Of a stretch of 64,000 nucleotides of DNA, positions 63,307-64,000 are shown one piece after another. The notes under the pieces are model-generated. The model was not told where the DNA came from. It saw only the letters and a program-made list of their open reading frames with translations, and did not search any database. The DNA is from Streptomyces sp. NBC_00670. GTDB lineage: Bacteria; Actinomycetota; Actinomycetes; Streptomycetales; Streptomycetaceae. The DNA is taken from assembly GCF_036226765.1 (NCBI RefSeq), contig NZ_CP109017.1:930001-994000 (forward strand), read 5' to 3'. Position 1 is the stretch's first letter; each line of letters begins with the position of its first letter. A program made the translations under genes and the position numbers.

Positions 63307-63435
63307 GGGGGCGCGGGGAACTGCGCACAACGGGACGAAGTCCCGTGCGGGGGGTGCAGGGGGCGCAGCCCCCGCCGGGGTCGAAGGGGCACAGCCCCTG
63401 GGGACGGGAAGGGCAAGGGCGGCCGGGGGCGAGGC
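63307..63435 (-). repeat. Composite 3'-end repeat (copy 6)
   Basis: On the minus strand, reading from the CopD-like gene stop (63445): CTCGCCCCCGGCCGCCCTTG, CCCTTCCCGTCCCC, two hairpins (AGGGGCTGTGCCCCT and GGGGGCTGCGCCCCC), an ACGGGACTTCGTCCCGT hairpin and the arm GCGCAGTTCCCCGCGCCCCC. It separates the CopD-like gene from the Acg-like gene; this copy has an extra hairpin compared with copy 5. Confidence 0.85.
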
Positions 63436-63444
63436 AACGCGCTG

Positions 63445-63900
63445 TCACGTCGCCGGCAGGGCCGTCGCCAGCAGGACCACCCCCAGTGACCCCACCAGCG
63501 ACCCCACAGCCAGTGCCCGCGCCAACTCCGGGCGCCCCTTCGCATGCGCCCACCCATGCACCACCGCCGTCAGCATCACCACCCCGAACAACCCGAGCTT
63601 CGCCGCAAGCACCCGCCCGTACCCCGGCTCCCCGAGCGACGCCCACGTCACCCCCTTGTGCCAGGCCATCGCCCACCCCGACCCCAGCTGCACCGGCAGG
63701 AACACCGCCCCCGTCAGCATCCCGAACCGCCGTCCCACCCGTGCCGCGAAGCGCCCCCGCTCCTCCTCCCCCAGCACCCGCCGGGCCAGCGGCAGCACCA
63801 CCAACGACAGCGCCAGCTGCCCGCCCACCCACAGCACGGCCCCGGCCACGTGCAGAAAACGGACCACCTGCCACAGCCCGATCGCGCCCCCGCCCATCAC
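63445..63900 (-). CDS. CopD-like integral membrane protein
   Basis: 151 residues with four membrane helices. The first, VVRFLHVAGAVLWVGGQLALSLVVLP, with H and W-x-G-G, matches the CopD/YozB-type membrane domain; WHKGVTW and VVHGWAHAKGR provide further histidines, so heme or copper binding is possible. GTG 63900 overlaps the stop of the upstream gene (GTGA), so it is coupled to a likely copper nitrite reductase and may act as its electron donor or copper-supply partner (inference). Confidence 0.8.
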   Translation of the reverse strand: MMGGGAIGLWQVVRFLHVAGAVLWVGGQLALSLVVLPLARRVLGEEERGRFAARVGRRFGMLTGAVFLPVQLGSGWAMAWHKGVTWASLGEPGYGRVLAAKLGLFGVVMLTAVVHGWAHAKGRPELARALAVGSLVGSLGVVLLATALPAT

Positions 63901-64000
63901 CGCACCTCCACCACACCGTGCGCCCCCGCCTCCGCATGCCGCATGTCGTGATCGACGAAGGAGTAGTGCCCGGCCGCCGCGAACTCCGTCTCCACGAACC
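63897..64000 (-). CDS. C-terminus of a multicopper protein, probably copper nitrite reductase (partial)
   Basis: About 34 codons enter from the right edge and end at TGA 63897. The visible end is FVETEFAAAGHYSFVDHDM followed by RHAEAGAHGVVEVR. The GHYSFVDHDM-x(6)-GAHGV pattern resembles the C-terminal cupredoxin end of NirK-type nitrite reductases (family form Y-x-FVDH-x...GA-x-G). Location beside narGHJI and narK fits nitrite reduction to NO. Too short for a firm call. Confidence 0.6.
   Translation of the reverse strand, partial: FVETEFAAAGHYSFVDHDMRHAEAGAHGVVEVR

Overview
The base composition (well above 70% G+C, third positions almost all G or C), the frequent GTG/TTG starts, the 4-bp gene overlaps and the gene repertoire all point to a Streptomyces chromosome, probably a non-core or arm-proximal stretch. 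I see no rRNA, tRNA, CRISPR array, insertion sequence, prophage or secondary-metabolite cluster. The gene layout of the nar, kdp and furA-katG blocks resembles that known from Streptomyces coelicolor.

Layout. 1-9.1 kb: 3' end of an M20 peptidase, a kinase-NUDIX fusion, a small secreted protein, a secreted GH27 alpha-galactosidase, a ROK sugar kinase divergent from a LacI regulator with an operator between them, and a conserved unknown protein. 8.1-12.9 kb: etfBA, a flavin reductase, a thioredoxin-like protein, a PlsC-type acyltransferase and a transglutaminase-like protein. 13-16.3 kb: a tightly packed three-gene operon (DUF6421 protein, SDR, threonine aldolase) of unknown pathway. 16.8-33.6 kb: mostly single genes (GDPD, GNAT, VOC, MarR-FUSC pair, M56 peptidase, PAP2, TetR, Asp-box beta-propeller, uracil-DNA glycosylase, BadF-type kinase, CbiX-like protein, lactonase, a second FUSC transporter next to an AsnC regulator). 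33.8-40.6 kb: a Tat-exported class A beta-lactamase, then a PaoABC/XdhC-type molybdenum aldehyde oxidoreductase operon divergent from a TetR regulator, with two near-identical palindromic operators 30 bp apart. 40.6-48.2 kb: kdp potassium pump (with an extra small membrane peptide ahead of kdpF) divergent from furA-katG. 48.4-52.4 kb: a MoxR ATPase, a metallopeptidase-VWA protein and an unknown partner. 52.5-64 kb: an anaerobic nitrogen-oxide respiration island: narGHJI, a hemerythrin, a NarK transporter, a pyridoxamine-oxidase-fold protein, an Acg-like nitroreductase, a CopD-like membrane protein and the C-terminus of what looks like copper nitrite reductase running off the right edge.

How the parts work together. 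The last 11 kb forms a hypoxia/nitrate module: NarK would move nitrate and nitrite, NarGHI reduces nitrate at the membrane with NarJ as chaperone, the likely NirK reduces nitrite to NO, and hemerythrin and Acg-like proteins fit an O2/NO-responsive dormancy regulon; two matching 14-bp inverted repeats lie in the shared narK/PPOX promoter region. The kdp-fur-kat block combines potassium starvation and peroxide response, with helically phased direct repeats in front of kdp that look like response-regulator sites.

The most interesting non-coding signal is a composite repeat placed in the sense direction just after stop codons of at least six genes in this window. A second recurring signal is a -10 hexamer ending 6-8 nt before the start codon with no Shine-Dalgarno sequence, which suggests that several genes here make leaderless mRNAs.
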